Shown here piece by piece: positions 56,221-64,000 of a stretch of DNA of 64,000 nucleotides (position 1 is the first letter of the stretch; every line of letters starts with the position of its first letter). The stretch covers positions 1 to 64,000 of the forward strand of contig NZ_JABULX010000006.1 in NCBI RefSeq assembly GCF_013328345.1. The letters are read 5' to 3'. The stretch comes from Marinifaba aquimaris (GTDB lineage Bacteria; Pseudomonadota; Gammaproteobacteria; Enterobacterales; Alteromonadaceae). The position numbers were made by a program, and so were the translations under genes. The notes beneath the pieces are model-generated. The model was given only the letters and a program-made list of their open reading frames with translations, did no database searches and was not told the DNA's origin.

Positions 56221-57741
56221 TTAATTAGCGGATCCTACATCAACTGCCGGAGTAGGCTCGACTTGTCTAGCTTTGCGTTTTTTGCGTTTAATCATCGCAA
56301 TACCCAACACACTCGTAAAAGACAGTAAAACAATAAATATCACCATGAACACATCGCGATTAAATCGCCCGATAAACGGCGTTAAGTGGTTCCATTTATG
56401 CAATAAGCTAAACGACCAGCGTTCCGCTCTATCAATTCTTCGGGTTTGATCGACAACTTGGCCTGTACTGGGGTCGATAAACAAAAAGCTCTTTTCAGCA
56501 TTATCGATATCAACCTGCCAAATAGGTAAACGTTTGTTTCTAAAATCGTAAGTCGGGCCATAGCGGGTTAGTAATTTGGCTTGGGTAACCTCCCCAACAT
56601 TCACTGTATCATCCGCTTTTAAATAATTTTCCGCTAACCAAATAGCTTGGTTTTTATCGGTATTAAAGTCGGTCTCTTTTAATAAACGACCAGTGTTAGC
56701 ATTAATATAAATTGCTTTTTTCTCAACACCTTGACCTTTAAATTTTTGTTCACGGCTAATGTTTTTAGCTTGTTCAGCAATACTTAAACGATAAACCAAA
56801 CCCTGTGGGCTATTGATTAAAGCCATTTGGTTAATCGATTGGTTTTGCAACTGATTTAACCAAGAGAAATCACGACTTAGCGCTGTTGGTACACGTAAGT
56901 CATCCCCAATGCGGATCCCTGATACAGGCTCTACATTACTCGCTTGCAATAAATGATAAAAGCCGCTGACCGACCATCCCAGTAGTGGCAACCATAGGGC
57001 ATAAGCCATCATACGATGGTAACGACGACGCTTTTGCTTAATTTTGCGATTTTTAATGGTCATCACCAATGCCAAGCCTGTCGCGGAAAACGCCAAAAGA
57101 CAAAGCATAAATAAAGCCACTAAAATCACTCGGCCAAATTCTAAATTATCTAAGAATTTAAAGGTGTGAAGCTGAACAAATATCGCATGTAAAACTTTTT
57201 TACTGTCATTCGTTAAGCTAGCTAATGCCATCGTTTCTGTATGAAAAAAGGCGCGAGTGCCATCTTGATAATCAATTCGGTAAACAGGAAGTAAGCGATT
57301 TACCCAAGGATAATGAGCGTCATAATCACGCTGAAACTTCACTTCAGACACTTCATCAGCTGATTTACCTAAGTAGTACTGACCTAACCAAATAGCCTGA
57401 TTAAGATCTTGCTCTTTGACCTCTTCACCTGTATTCACATTCAGGTAGCGCCTAGGGTTTAACTCACCTGAAGTTAGCTGTAATAAAGGTCCCTGTTCAC
57501 TCGGAACGAGTTTGGCAACTTTAACGCCATCAGGCAGTTTATCCTGCTCTAACAACTGAGGTAAGTTAGCTAATTGCTGACTGTTTACCTGCATTTGAGG
57601 TGGAAAAAAGGTTTTAGCCTTTGGGCCAAACCAAGACATTAACGGATGGGTTAAGCCGCTAAGCGCCCAAACCAATACACCGATGGCACCATACCATGCC
57701 AACTTATTATGCCAATTAAGGCTTAAACGTCTGATATCCAT
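56221..57741 (-). CDS. PepSY-associated membrane protein (possible ferric-siderophore or metal reductase)
   Basis: 506 residues with about four membrane helices (near 15-35, 200-225, 245-265 and 460-480). Two periplasmic PepSY-type regions lie between them (T-G-E-E-V-K-E-Q-D-L, T-G-R-L-L-K-E-T-D, T-G-Q-V-V-D-Q), with His residues in the helices. PepSY_TM proteins next to TonB receptors are often implicated in iron reduction during siderophore use. It lies 57 bp downstream of the TonB-dependent receptor, with a stem-loop between, so they share an operon but may differ in level. Confidence 0.8.
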   Translation of the reverse strand: MDIRRLSLNWHNKLAWYGAIGVLVWALSGLTHPLMSWFGPKAKTFFPPQMQVNSQQLANLPQLLEQDKLPDGVKVAKLVPSEQGPLLQLTSGELNPRRYLNVNTGEEVKEQDLNQAIWLGQYYLGKSADEVSEVKFQRDYDAHYPWVNRLLPVYRIDYQDGTRAFFHTETMALASLTNDSKKVLHAIFVQLHTFKFLDNLEFGRVILVALFMLCLLAFSATGLALVMTIKNRKIKQKRRRYHRMMAYALWLPLLGWSVSGFYHLLQASNVEPVSGIRIGDDLRVPTALSRDFSWLNQLQNQSINQMALINSPQGLVYRLSIAEQAKNISREQKFKGQGVEKKAIYINANTGRLLKETDFNTDKNQAIWLAENYLKADDTVNVGEVTQAKLLTRYGPTYDFRNKRLPIWQVDIDNAEKSFLFIDPSTGQVVDQTRRIDRAERWSFSLLHKWNHLTPFIGRFNRDVFMVIFIVLLSFTSVLGIAMIKRKKRKARQVEPTPAVDVGSAN

Positions 57742-57765
57742 TATTTTAGTTCTCCGTGAAAGGCA

Positions 57766-57788
57766 ATTAGCCCCAAAACGGGGCTAAT
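57766..57788 (-). promoter_or_regulatory. Stem-loop between the TonB receptor and PepSY genes
   Basis: A near-perfect ATTAGCCCC / GGGGCTAAT stem with a 5-nt loop lies between the receptor stop and the PepSY start. The following T tract is poor, so it is better read as an mRNA-stabilising or partial-termination element than as a strong terminator. Confidence 0.45.
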
Positions 57789-57798
57789 ATTGCTTTTA

Positions 57799-59910
57799 CT
57801 AAAATTGATAGTTAAATCCAGCGTAGAAAGTACGAGGTAAACCTGGGCGATAGGTTAACTTAGTTGACCCCACCTGATTTGAAGTCCAATTAGAATATAG
57901 CTTGTCACCGAGGTTAATCCCTCTGAAGTAAACAGCCCAATTATCATCAATTTCATAACGCGCTCTTAAGTTGACCAAATCATGGCCACCGTACTTTTGC
58001 GTATTGGTTTGATCTGTGTAGTACTCACCTAAATGACTGACTTCTAATTCAACACGCAAGCCTTCAGCGTACTTTGGATAATAAGCTAAACGCGCATTTG
58101 CCATGGTTTCTGGCGCTTTACTGACATCATTTCCAGCGAAGTTTAATGATTTGCTACAGAAGCAATCCCTTGAGAAATACACATAAGCAAAGTCTTCATA
58201 TGTTTGTTCGGTGTAGCTTCCCGAAATACCAAACTGCAACTCTTCAGTCAGTTCGATATCAAAACCAAGCTCAATGCCTTTATGCTCAGTTTCACCTGCA
58301 TTTCGCGCAACTCGCGTATCATCTTCAATGACACTTAAGATTTCATCTTCAATCGTCATGTCATAAATCGCAACTTCATAGCTAAAGCGATTATTAATTT
58401 GACCTCTAAAACCTATTTCAACGCTAGTGCTTGTCACCGGTTCAAGTTCTGTGCTTTCTTTAGCTGAACCAGGACGGAATAACGCACCAACTGTAGGGGC
58501 ACGAAACGCATGGCGGTAACTAAAATAAACGTTGTGATCATCATTGAATTGATAAACAGCACCCAGTTTTGGGCTGAAGTTGTCGTAATCAACTTTTTGA
58601 GATTCAGGTCGAAGGTGTGAATAATCAAACTGGCTGGCCGCCAACTTGTCGGTGTAGTCCACTTCAAAATAATCATAACGCACCCCCGCAGTTACGCGAA
58701 AATGCTCTGTTGCCTGCCATTCAGTATGCACATATGGAGAGATACTCGTTTGGTCTGCATCAAACGCGTAATTTTGCACACCCGTTTTCGTATAATCGAC
58801 GTAGTAATCGCCTTCTTTTGTCACGTCAATCTTGTCTTCGGTATAGCTTGAAGGCGTGTAATCCATATCAACACCGACAATCCATTCAAAAGCACCGTCA
58901 AGCTCAGTTTGGCGATATTTGGTCATTAAGCCGAAAGATTCAAATTCATAATTGCGCAAATTAGGGTCATAACTCATCATCCAGCTTGGCATCATATCCA
59001 TATCGTTATTGCGATAAAATGGCGTAACTGTGAATAACGCATCATCATTGACTTGGTAACTAAACTCACTCGAAAGACGAATTGCTGTCATCTCGCGATA
59101 ACCCAAATCATTTAAATAGTAGTTTTGTTTAGGGTTATTTTTATAATCATCGTACTCAAGTGACGATAAGCCCGATTGATCTACATCGGTGTAGCTAAAC
59201 ACTGTTTTGTTATCCCAATTTTCAGATAACTGACTATCAACTCGAGACGTAAATGACATGCGATCATACTCAGCATCATCGCGATAACCTTCGTTATCAG
59301 TGATATTTAAATCAATGCGTGCCGAAGTATCTTCTGTGATTGCATTACCAATTGAAAATAAGCCTCGTGTCCAACCATTCTCGCCTACTTCTAAATTGGT
59401 CTCGACAGCTAAGCTTTCTGGGGCGGCTTTAGTAATACTGTTAATCACCCCACCAATAGCATCACTGCCGTATAGAGCAGAACCTGGGCCCTTTATCACC
59501 TCAATGCGACTTGATTGCGGAATGTTAATTTCGTATAGGCCGTTGTGATTAAAAAAACCTGTTGGCCGGGTTGGAATACCATCTTCTAAGAAAAGGTAAA
59601 CACCAGATGTGGTTATTGGCTGACGAATGGCTGTCATATGCCCCTCACCACCTGTACTATTAATGTGCACACCAGCAATGCGGTTTAACGCTTCAGAAGG
59701 ATGGGCAGGAGAGATTTCTTTTAATGCTTGCTCATCAATGACCCCTACCGATTCAGTTAACTCGACAGTGGGTTTTGCTTCTCGCGTCGTGGTTACAACA
59801 ATGCGTTCCATGACATTATTATCAACTTCGTCGCGCGCGTCCTCGGCAACAGCGTATGTAGAAGAAGCCATTAAGATGGCAAAAGTAATTGGCGTCAGTT
59901 GAGTTTTCAT
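57799..59910 (-). CDS. TonB-dependent outer-membrane receptor
   Basis: 703 residues. A signal peptide (1-22), a TonB-box-like segment (E-R-I-V-V-T-T, about 35-41), a plug domain (about 45-160: I-E-V-I-K-G-P-G-S-A-L-Y-G-S-D-A-I-G-G-V-I-N) and a beta-barrel ending in aromatic Phe (G-F-N-Y-Q-F) are present. It imports a scarce chelate using TonB energy. The substrate is uncertain; pairing with a PepSY protein suggests iron or another metal complex. The barrel has a Met-rich loop (about residue 305: D-M-D-M-M-P-S-W-M-M) and a C-F-C loop (about residue 585). Confidence 0.92.
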   Translation of the reverse strand: MKTQLTPITFAILMASSTYAVAEDARDEVDNNVMERIVVTTTREAKPTVELTESVGVIDEQALKEISPAHPSEALNRIAGVHINSTGGEGHMTAIRQPITTSGVYLFLEDGIPTRPTGFFNHNGLYEINIPQSSRIEVIKGPGSALYGSDAIGGVINSITKAAPESLAVETNLEVGENGWTRGLFSIGNAITEDTSARIDLNITDNEGYRDDAEYDRMSFTSRVDSQLSENWDNKTVFSYTDVDQSGLSSLEYDDYKNNPKQNYYLNDLGYREMTAIRLSSEFSYQVNDDALFTVTPFYRNNDMDMMPSWMMSYDPNLRNYEFESFGLMTKYRQTELDGAFEWIVGVDMDYTPSSYTEDKIDVTKEGDYYVDYTKTGVQNYAFDADQTSISPYVHTEWQATEHFRVTAGVRYDYFEVDYTDKLAASQFDYSHLRPESQKVDYDNFSPKLGAVYQFNDDHNVYFSYRHAFRAPTVGALFRPGSAKESTELEPVTSTSVEIGFRGQINNRFSYEVAIYDMTIEDEILSVIEDDTRVARNAGETEHKGIELGFDIELTEELQFGISGSYTEQTYEDFAYVYFSRDCFCSKSLNFAGNDVSKAPETMANARLAYYPKYAEGLRVELEVSHLGEYYTDQTNTQKYGGHDLVNLRARYEIDDNWAVYFRGINLGDKLYSNWTSNQVGSTKLTYRPGLPRTFYAGFNYQF

Positions 59911-59954
59911 ACAAATTTATAATTGTTAAAATTTAGTTACATTTCTAAGCCCGC

Positions 59955-59999
59955 ATTATAAGTAGGTATGTGACTTTGAAAATGCGACAAATTGTCGCA
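59955..59999 (-). promoter_or_regulatory. Promoter and palindromic operator candidate of the TonB receptor
   Basis: On the minus strand a perfect palindrome TGCGACA-ATT-TGTCGCA (59983-59999) is directly followed by a -35-like TTTTCA and, 16 bp on, a consensus -10 TATAAT (59955-59960). The palindrome abuts the -35 box, which suits repression or activation. It is not a Fur box; the regulator is not identified. Confidence 0.55.
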
Positions 60000-60207
60000 G
60001 GGCAACCAACAGGCAAGCAAATAGACTATTTATCAGACAGTTAAAGCCGTTTAACCGAGAACAACACACACCTTTTCAGCAGTGCAAAAAGTTAAATAAA
60101 AGTTAACAAAAAACCATTTAATGTAAAAACTATGTGATTTTCTTGCTTGTCATTTAACTCAGAGGATGAAAAAATATTGTTTATTTGACAGTTCAAGGAA
60201 GTAAAAA
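60000..60207. other. Promoter region of the NHL-repeat gene
   Basis: The rest of the roughly 300-bp divergent interval. It is AT-rich, with GTTAA motifs repeated near 60091 and 60111. I see no gene and no confident promoter; AAGGAAG before the GTG at 60208 is the only clear signal. Confidence 0.35.
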
Positions 60208-61968
60208 GTGGAAGGGAAATCACTGATTGCCGCTGTCGCCATCGTAACTGGCGCGATATTAAGTTTCATTATTTGGCAAACGGGTAATATTCTACAAACC
60301 CAAAGTGAGCGCTTTGGTTTTTTCAAGCAACATAACCAACATCTGATCATTACTCATGGTCAACACGTTTTTTGGTTAAATGAGCAAAACAAAATAAGCC
60401 GAAAACTCGATATCAATCAAACATTCAAGCTCAATAAATTCGGCGATTACGACTTTTTCAACAATGGCGACATTCTGCTTTATCACCGACAAGCCCGGCA
60501 CGATTTTTTCACTGGTATCGCGCAACTTTTGCGTTTGCGAAAACAAACACAATATCAAAGTTCAACACACCAAATGGGTGAAGAAGGTTTTTACCGCTGT
60601 GACACTCAAACATTTCAATGTGCGCCTTTTGGCACTGGTTTGCCTAAACTCTCTAGAAGTTTTCGCATAGCGATAGATAGATTTAAAGATACCGTCTATT
60701 TGGCTGATACTAGTGCTCATCAAATATATAAAATCAATGCCCAAGGCATGATTACAGGTATGTCTGCCGATAATGAATTTACTTTTCCAAATCAAATTAG
60801 CTTGATAAACAACCAAGTATTTGTTGCTGATACCAATAACCATCGAATCGTCAAAATAGATAATGCAGATTTAACTTTTGGCCAGCCTCTATTTAGCTTT
60901 ATTGCAACAACAAATAAGCGACGTTGGCCGCATCAGTTTACTTTTGATGGAGAACATTTTTGGGTCAATATTGCCGATTCCAATATGGCTTTTGGCCAGA
61001 TAGCTAAGTTTGATGTAAATGGTCGCCAAGTAAAAACCGTTCATTTACCTTTAAGCCCCGATCCATTTGCCCTAACATTTTGGCAACAGCAAGTTTGGTT
61101 AACTGATTTTGAAACGGGTCGAATTGAGCGTATCAGTATGCAAGATCAAAGCTTAGGGATATTTTTATTGCCTGAATTTATTGAACTTGAAAAAACAGCA
61201 CAAGCGCAAAAAACGAAAGGAGAAGAGGTCAGTTTATACGGTGCAGTGCTGTTTGGTTTTGTACTCATAGGTGGATTTATTGCTGCGTTTAAATTAGAAA
61301 ATGAGCAAACAAAATACACTTTTAAACAGCTGACAAAAAATGCGACCGATTTAGCGATAGAGCAAGCACAAAGGGATAACAGTGAGCCGCAGCCTGCCTT
61401 ATCAAATGCGAAAACCGTTTGGGTCACTAACCGAGTGGTTAAATATAAAAAGCGTATCATGCTGTTTTTATTTGCTTTCTCAACACTGCTATTTATCAGT
61501 GTAGTTGGTTTTGCCATCGCTTTATATCAGCACAATTTGGCAACAGGAGCGCTCGATCATAGCCTCATCCCTCTACTCATTCTGTCACTCTTTATGTTTA
61601 TCATGCTAAAAATGATGCTGACATTAACCAATAGACTCAACCTGGCAGAAATTGGAGTGAAAGGCGATCAGCTAATCGTAAAACAAGGTGAAAAAGAAGA
61701 CTTGTTAGCACTTAATCAAGTGCGCTACTCGCCAACTTACTTAATCACTAAACAAATTTGTATGCCGATTGCACACGGACAGATGAAATTATTTGATAGC
61801 CAAGAAATGTCGCGCTATGTTTTCTCTCAACTGAAAACACAAAATAAGCTGGTAGGTTTTGCTTTGTTTAAACATTTATGGCAGCAAAAAGAACCTTTAT
61901 TCACCAGCCAATTAATTTTTATCAGCAGTGTTATTGTTGTTGGCGTTGCTTTGCAGTTTTTTATTTAA
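60208..61968 (+). CDS. Membrane protein with an NHL/beta-propeller-like sensor domain
   Basis: 586 residues. A signal anchor (about 6-24) precedes an extracytoplasmic domain (30-340) with NHL-like blades (V-Y-L-A-D-T-S-A-H-Q-I-Y-K-I, V-F-V-A-D-T-N-N-H-R-I-V-K-I, V-W-L-T-D-F-E-T-G-R-I). A helix at about 342-361, a charged segment, and about three further helices (near 425-445, 452-475, 568-586) complete it. The start is GTG at 60208 with AAGGAAG. I recognise no family for the membrane part and no catalytic motif, so the function is unknown. It is divergent from the TonB receptor and followed by an outer-membrane protein gene. Confidence 0.6.
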   Translation: MEGKSLIAAVAIVTGAILSFIIWQTGNILQTQSERFGFFKQHNQHLIITHGQHVFWLNEQNKISRKLDINQTFKLNKFGDYDFFNNGDILLYHRQARHDFFTGIAQLLRLRKQTQYQSSTHQMGEEGFYRCDTQTFQCAPFGTGLPKLSRSFRIAIDRFKDTVYLADTSAHQIYKINAQGMITGMSADNEFTFPNQISLINNQVFVADTNNHRIVKIDNADLTFGQPLFSFIATTNKRRWPHQFTFDGEHFWVNIADSNMAFGQIAKFDVNGRQVKTVHLPLSPDPFALTFWQQQVWLTDFETGRIERISMQDQSLGIFLLPEFIELEKTAQAQKTKGEEVSLYGAVLFGFVLIGGFIAAFKLENEQTKYTFKQLTKNATDLAIEQAQRDNSEPQPALSNAKTVWVTNRVVKYKKRIMLFLFAFSTLLFISVVGFAIALYQHNLATGALDHSLIPLLILSLFMFIMLKMMLTLTNRLNLAEIGVKGDQLIVKQGEKEDLLALNQVRYSPTYLITKQICMPIAHGQMKLFDSQEMSRYVFSQLKTQNKLVGFALFKHLWQQKEPLFTSQLIFISSVIVVGVALQFFI

Positions 61969-62025
61969 CAAAACACTTATCTAATCTTTTAAAATATTAA
62001 AATCTTCCAATCACAGGAATAAACA

Positions 62026-62811
62026 ATGAAATTTAAGATCTTAGCCGCTCTAGTATTAGCGTCTAGCAGTACAATGGCCGCAGAAAGTTACCGTTCTTTT
62101 TCGAACTTATCTTATGCAGATAATGATTATGGTGACATCACCCTCATCAACACACGTTACTATCTAGCAGATCAAGAAACATTAGGGCCACTTGATGAAA
62201 CAGGTTACCTGGATACAGACACTAACTTTGGTGGCTATTTCTCAACAACAGACAATGTCGATAATGTTGGTGTAGATGCAGAAGTCTTTTTTGGCCGTTT
62301 TTTAGTCGGTGCAGGTTATGACTATAGCGATACCGACTTTTCAGACTCGGACACCTTCTCTGCCAGCGTTGGTTACTTAATGGGCGATAACATCAAGTTC
62401 AAAGTAACGGGTTATGACCCTGAATATGGCGATAGTTATTTTATTTTCCAAGCGCAATACGTACACAAATTAGAGGGTGTTGATTACCTCGGTTTTACCT
62501 TCTCAACCGATGACGATACTGATTTAGTGAGCCTTTCATCTTATTATTTTGCAGCATTGCAAAATAGCCAATATGTAAAAGCGCAGCTCGATATGGTTGA
62601 TACCGACTATGATACTTATTGGTCAGCTAGAGGGGATTTTTATTTCAATGCCATGACATCAGTTTATTTAGGTGCTGATGACAATGACAACTACACAGCA
62701 GGAGCTCAACACTATTTTACGAGAAACTGGGCAGTTGCAGCTGAATACGTTAATAACACAGATGATTCAGATGCGAGTACAATTCAAGCTCGCCTAACCG
62801 CTCAATTTTAG
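62026..62811 (+). CDS. Putative outer-membrane beta-barrel protein (porin-like)
   Basis: 261 residues. A signal peptide (1-18, ending T-M-A-A) is followed by alternating amphipathic strands rich in Asp, Tyr, Gly and Phe, with a terminal A-R-L-T-A-Q-F strand that fits BAM recognition. The size would make a barrel of about 10-12 strands. It resembles proteins annotated as putative porins in Alteromonadales; the substrate is unknown. It follows the NHL gene by 57 bp. Confidence 0.7.
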   Translation: MKFKILAALVLASSSTMAAESYRSFSNLSYADNDYGDITLINTRYYLADQETLGPLDETGYLDTDTNFGGYFSTTDNVDNVGVDAEVFFGRFLVGAGYDYSDTDFSDSDTFSASVGYLMGDNIKFKVTGYDPEYGDSYFIFQAQYVHKLEGVDYLGFTFSTDDDTDLVSLSSYYFAALQNSQYVKAQLDMVDTDYDTYWSARGDFYFNAMTSVYLGADDNDNYTAGAQHYFTRNWAVAAEYVNNTDDSDASTIQARLTAQF

Positions 62812-62835
62812 TCGCTTTTAGTCAAGCCGAAACAA

Positions 62836-62869
62836 AAAAAGCGAGGCAGTAATTACTGACTCGCTTTTT
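62836..62869. terminator. Bidirectional terminator between porin-like gene and pepD
   Basis: AAAAAGCGAG / CTCGCTTTTT outer stem with an inner CAGTAA / TTACTG stem. It serves the convergent porin-like and pepD genes. Confidence 0.85.
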
Positions 62870-62893
62870 AAAATCACGTGTAAAATTTGATAC

Positions 62894-64000
62894 TTAGCTA
62901 TTACGACTTGGAATATTTTCAAGTACCGCTAGTAACAACTGCCAATACAAACCAACTGTTCTTACGTTAACTTTCTCATCAGGTGAGTGTGGAAAACGGA
63001 TAGTTGGACCAATCGAAACCATATCCATTTCAGGGTAAGGTTCTTTGAATAAACCACACTCTAAACCTGCGTGAATAACCATGATATTTGGTTTGTGGCC
63101 ATATAAGCCATCGTAAACATCTCGAACAATTGCCATCACAGGTGAACTATTATCAGGTTTCCAACCAGGATAAGCCCCGTTAGATTCAAATTCAGCTCCC
63201 GTTAACTCGGCTAAAGCAGCCAATGAGTTCACTACGCCATCACGGGCGTTGTCATCAAGTGAACGGACTAAAAATAGTGCTTGAGCTTGTGTATCAGTAA
63301 TCGTTAATACACCTAAATTTAAAGACGTTTCTGTCACGCCTTCAATTTCATCACTCATACGCGTTACGCCATTTGGACTCGCGTGTAAAAATGCCAATAA
63401 CTTAGCTTGTGCAGCCTGAGTGAATACCTGTTCTGGTGCATCAGCAGGTGTTAATGATAATTCAATGCCACCTTCTGCAATTGCATATTCTTTATCAATA
63501 ATCGCTTTAAATGTCTCAAGTGCTTGCTCAAGATCGGCTTTTTTATCTTCAGCGATTACAAATTGCATTTGTGCTTCACGCGGGATGGCATTTCTCAATG
63601 TTCCGCCTGTTATCGAAGTAAGCTGTAGTCCAAGCTCAACATGATGCCCATAAGCAAAGCGCGATAGTAATTTGATCGCATTACCACGGCCCATATGAAT
63701 GTTACAGCCTGAGTGGCCACCTTTAAGACCTGAAATCGCTAAGCTGTAACTGAGACCGGCTTGGGCAGCTTGATATTCAACAGGGACAGTGACTTGGGCA
63801 TCACAACCGCCGGCACAGCCCATGTAAACTTCACCTTCTTGCTCTGAATCGGTATTGATTAGAATTTCAGCTTCAAGCGTGCCAGCTTCCAAACCAAAAG
63901 CCCCTGTCATGCCCGCTTCTTCATCAACCGTTAATAGCACCTCGAGTTTAGGGTGAGCAATATCATCCGCTTCAAGTACAGCAAGTGCTGAGGCCATTCC
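62894..64000 (-). CDS. pepD: Aminoacyl-histidine dipeptidase PepD (M20), 5' part outside the window
   Basis: About 369 codons of the C-terminal part; the frame is open through the right edge, so the Met at 63997 is internal. It shows the M20 features T-V-D-E-E-A-G-M (general base Glu), I-N-T-D-S-E-Q-E-G-E-V-Y-M-G-C-A-G-G, the lid domain, and the C-terminal Zn-binding H-A-G-L-E-C-G-L. It hydrolyses Xaa-His dipeptides such as carnosine. The first metal ligands lie outside the window. Confidence 0.93.
   Translation of the reverse strand, partial: GMASALAVLEADDIAHPKLEVLLTVDEEAGMTGAFGLEAGTLEAEILINTDSEQEGEVYMGCAGGCDAQVTVPVEYQAAQAGLSYSLAISGLKGGHSGCNIHMGRGNAIKLLSRFAYGHHVELGLQLTSITGGTLRNAIPREAQMQFVIAEDKKADLEQALETFKAIIDKEYAIAEGGIELSLTPADAPEQVFTQAAQAKLLAFLHASPNGVTRMSDEIEGVTETSLNLGVLTITDTQAQALFLVRSLDDNARDGVVNSLAALAELTGAEFESNGAYPGWKPDNSSPVMAIVRDVYDGLYGHKPNIMVIHAGLECGLFKEPYPEMDMVSIGPTIRFPHSPDEKVNVRTVGLYWQLLLAVLENIPSRNS

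Noticed and set aside
59911-59940. Fur box before the TonB receptor
   Set aside because: The AT-rich stretch near the start codon does not keep the GATAAT hexamer pattern; the palindrome further upstream is a different motif.

Overview
The window comes from a marine-type gammaproteobacterium, most likely of the Alteromonadales (a Colwellia/Thalassotalea/Pseudoalteromonas-like lineage). The evidence is the gene order: one long fli/flh/che cluster followed by parC-parP-cheW, a complete System I ccm cluster beside it, dapB-carAB-greA, a delta-class carbonic anhydrase, and low-GC, AT-rich intergenic DNA. The genus is an inference. I saw no tRNA, rRNA or CRISPR.

Layout. Positions 1-478 hold the end of an IS3-family insertion sequence that runs off the left edge. 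Next is mlaA (536-1387), then the complete cytochrome c maturation operon ccmABCDEFGHI on the minus strand (1467-8563). A short plus-strand operon follows: a FliK-like protein and a stand-alone FlhB C-terminal-domain protein (8718-11450). It converges on the large minus-strand flagellar/chemotaxis cluster (11459-37892). In transcription order this is fliEFGHIJ, fliK, fliLMNOPQR, flhB, flhA, flhF, flhG, fliA, cheYZAB, parC, parP, cheW and a DUF2802 gene. Four sites with sigma-54 -24/-12 geometry precede fliE, fliK, flhB and flhA, so the cluster looks like several RpoN-driven units. FlhF/FlhG and ParC/ParP imply a polar flagellum with polar chemoreceptor arrays; CheA carries three copies of a short acidic motif in its linker.

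From 38059 to 46824 (minus strand) come a DUF2750 gene, a CxC-rich small protein, a six-helix methyl-accepting protein, greA, carB, carA and dapB. The carA leader is about 450 bp and contains two intrinsic-terminator-like hairpins; one sits directly before the carA ribosome binding site and looks like an attenuator.

From 47105 to the end the region is more accessory. It has a three-gene operon of exported proteins (two tandem phage-tail-collar-domain proteins with signal peptides and a protein with a PEP-CTERM-like tail), a secreted multidomain zinc metalloprotease, a delta-class carbonic anhydrase divergent from a small secreted protein with a palindrome between them, a methyltransferase, a glutaredoxin-like protein, a small frameshifted gene, a flavin reductase, a PepSY/TonB-receptor pair with a palindromic operator candidate, an NHL-repeat membrane protein, an outer-membrane barrel protein and the 3' part of pepD.

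Several genes use TTG or GTG starts. Where a Shine-Dalgarno sequence and family alignment decide the start, I moved it from the longest open frame and say so.
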